A DNA stretch of 64,000 bases. It comes from Acetobacter oeni. GTDB taxonomy: Bacteria > Pseudomonadota > Alphaproteobacteria > Acetobacterales > Acetobacteraceae. The notes below the pieces were generated by a model. The model was not told the origin of the DNA, did no database searches, and saw only the letters and a list, made by a program, of their open reading frames with translations. Where the stretch lies: the NCBI RefSeq assembly GCF_011516825.1, contig NZ_WOTA01000020.1, positions 22,454-86,453 on the forward strand, written 5' to 3'. A program made the translations under genes and the position numbers. Shown here piece after piece: positions 63,903 through 64,000 of this stretch. The stretch's first letter is position 1. Every line of letters starts with the position of its first letter.

Positions 63903-64000
63903 TCAGTTAATTCCGATGATGGCGGAGGCGAGTTGCACGGCAGCGAGAAAGGTTGACTTCAGCTTGTCGTAGCGTGTTGCGATGCCTCTGAAATGCTTCA
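63903..64000 (-). CDS. C-terminal end of another IS5-family transposase, cut by the window edge
   Basis: The visible residues KHFRGIATRYDKLKSTFLAAVQLASAIIGIN followed by a stop are the typical C-terminus of an IS5-family transposase. The adjoining GGGCGTGTCGTCAG (63893-63906) looks like the terminal inverted repeat of the element, so the IS end lies near 63890. Whether the rest of the gene is intact cannot be seen here. Confidence 0.75.
   Translation of the reverse strand, partial: KHFRGIATRYDKLKSTFLAAVQLASAIIGIN

Overview
The window looks like chromosome of an acetic acid bacterium (Acetobacteraceae, close to Gluconacetobacter, Komagataeibacter or Acetobacter). This is inferred from the GC-rich alphaproteobacterial coding style, the complete aerobic (CobG/CobN-type) cobalamin cluster, and many decayed insertion sequences of the IS5, IS481 and IS1182 families. 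Function calls come from recognising motifs and families in the translated sequence; no database search was run.

Layout. (1) 1-6774: a tetronate (L-threonate) catabolic operon on the minus strand (ltnD, otnK, otnC, a GntP-family permease, otnI) with a divergent LysR regulator. The last codons of the regulator lie inside the end of an IS5-family element. (2) 6746-8075: IS remnants and a perfect 42-bp palindrome. (3) 8156-13273: a drug-efflux operon on the minus strand (EmrA-like, EmrB-like, outer-membrane lipoprotein, TetR) with a promoter and a palindromic operator. (4) 13600-14381: a broken IS1182 transposase. (5) 14662-38887: about 24 genes for oxygen-dependent cobalamin synthesis, cobalt uptake and nucleotide-loop assembly, with two cobalamin riboswitches, one before the DUF1636-cobW-cobN operon and one before cbtBA. 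(6) 39045-39720: another broken IS5 element. (7) 39936-63507: a large putative organosulfur-scavenging island. (8) 63600-64000: nested IS5 fragments.

How the parts work together. The otn operon would oxidise L-threonate, phosphorylate it at O4 and decarboxylate it to dihydroxyacetone phosphate. The cob region would turn uroporphyrinogen III into adenosylcobalamin and make its own dimethylbenzimidazole (BluB). CbtAB would supply cobalt, and both riboswitches would shut the pathway off when B12 is plentiful. The CobS/CobT partners of the CobN chelatase are not in the window.

The organosulfur island has two TonB-dependent receptors with histidine-rich linkers and a four-protein peptide-type ABC importer. 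It also has three acyl-CoA-dehydrogenase-fold enzymes (two DszC/SfnB-like), two NtaA/DszA-like FMN monooxygenases, an SsuD-type sulfonate monooxygenase, one flavin reductase, an SsuA-like binding protein without its own permease, an FAD/NAD(P)-binding protein and an aldo/keto reductase. It reads as an import-and-oxidise system that frees sulfite from one or more organosulfur compounds. It is the best candidate here for an undescribed system, and its substrate cannot be read from the sequence.
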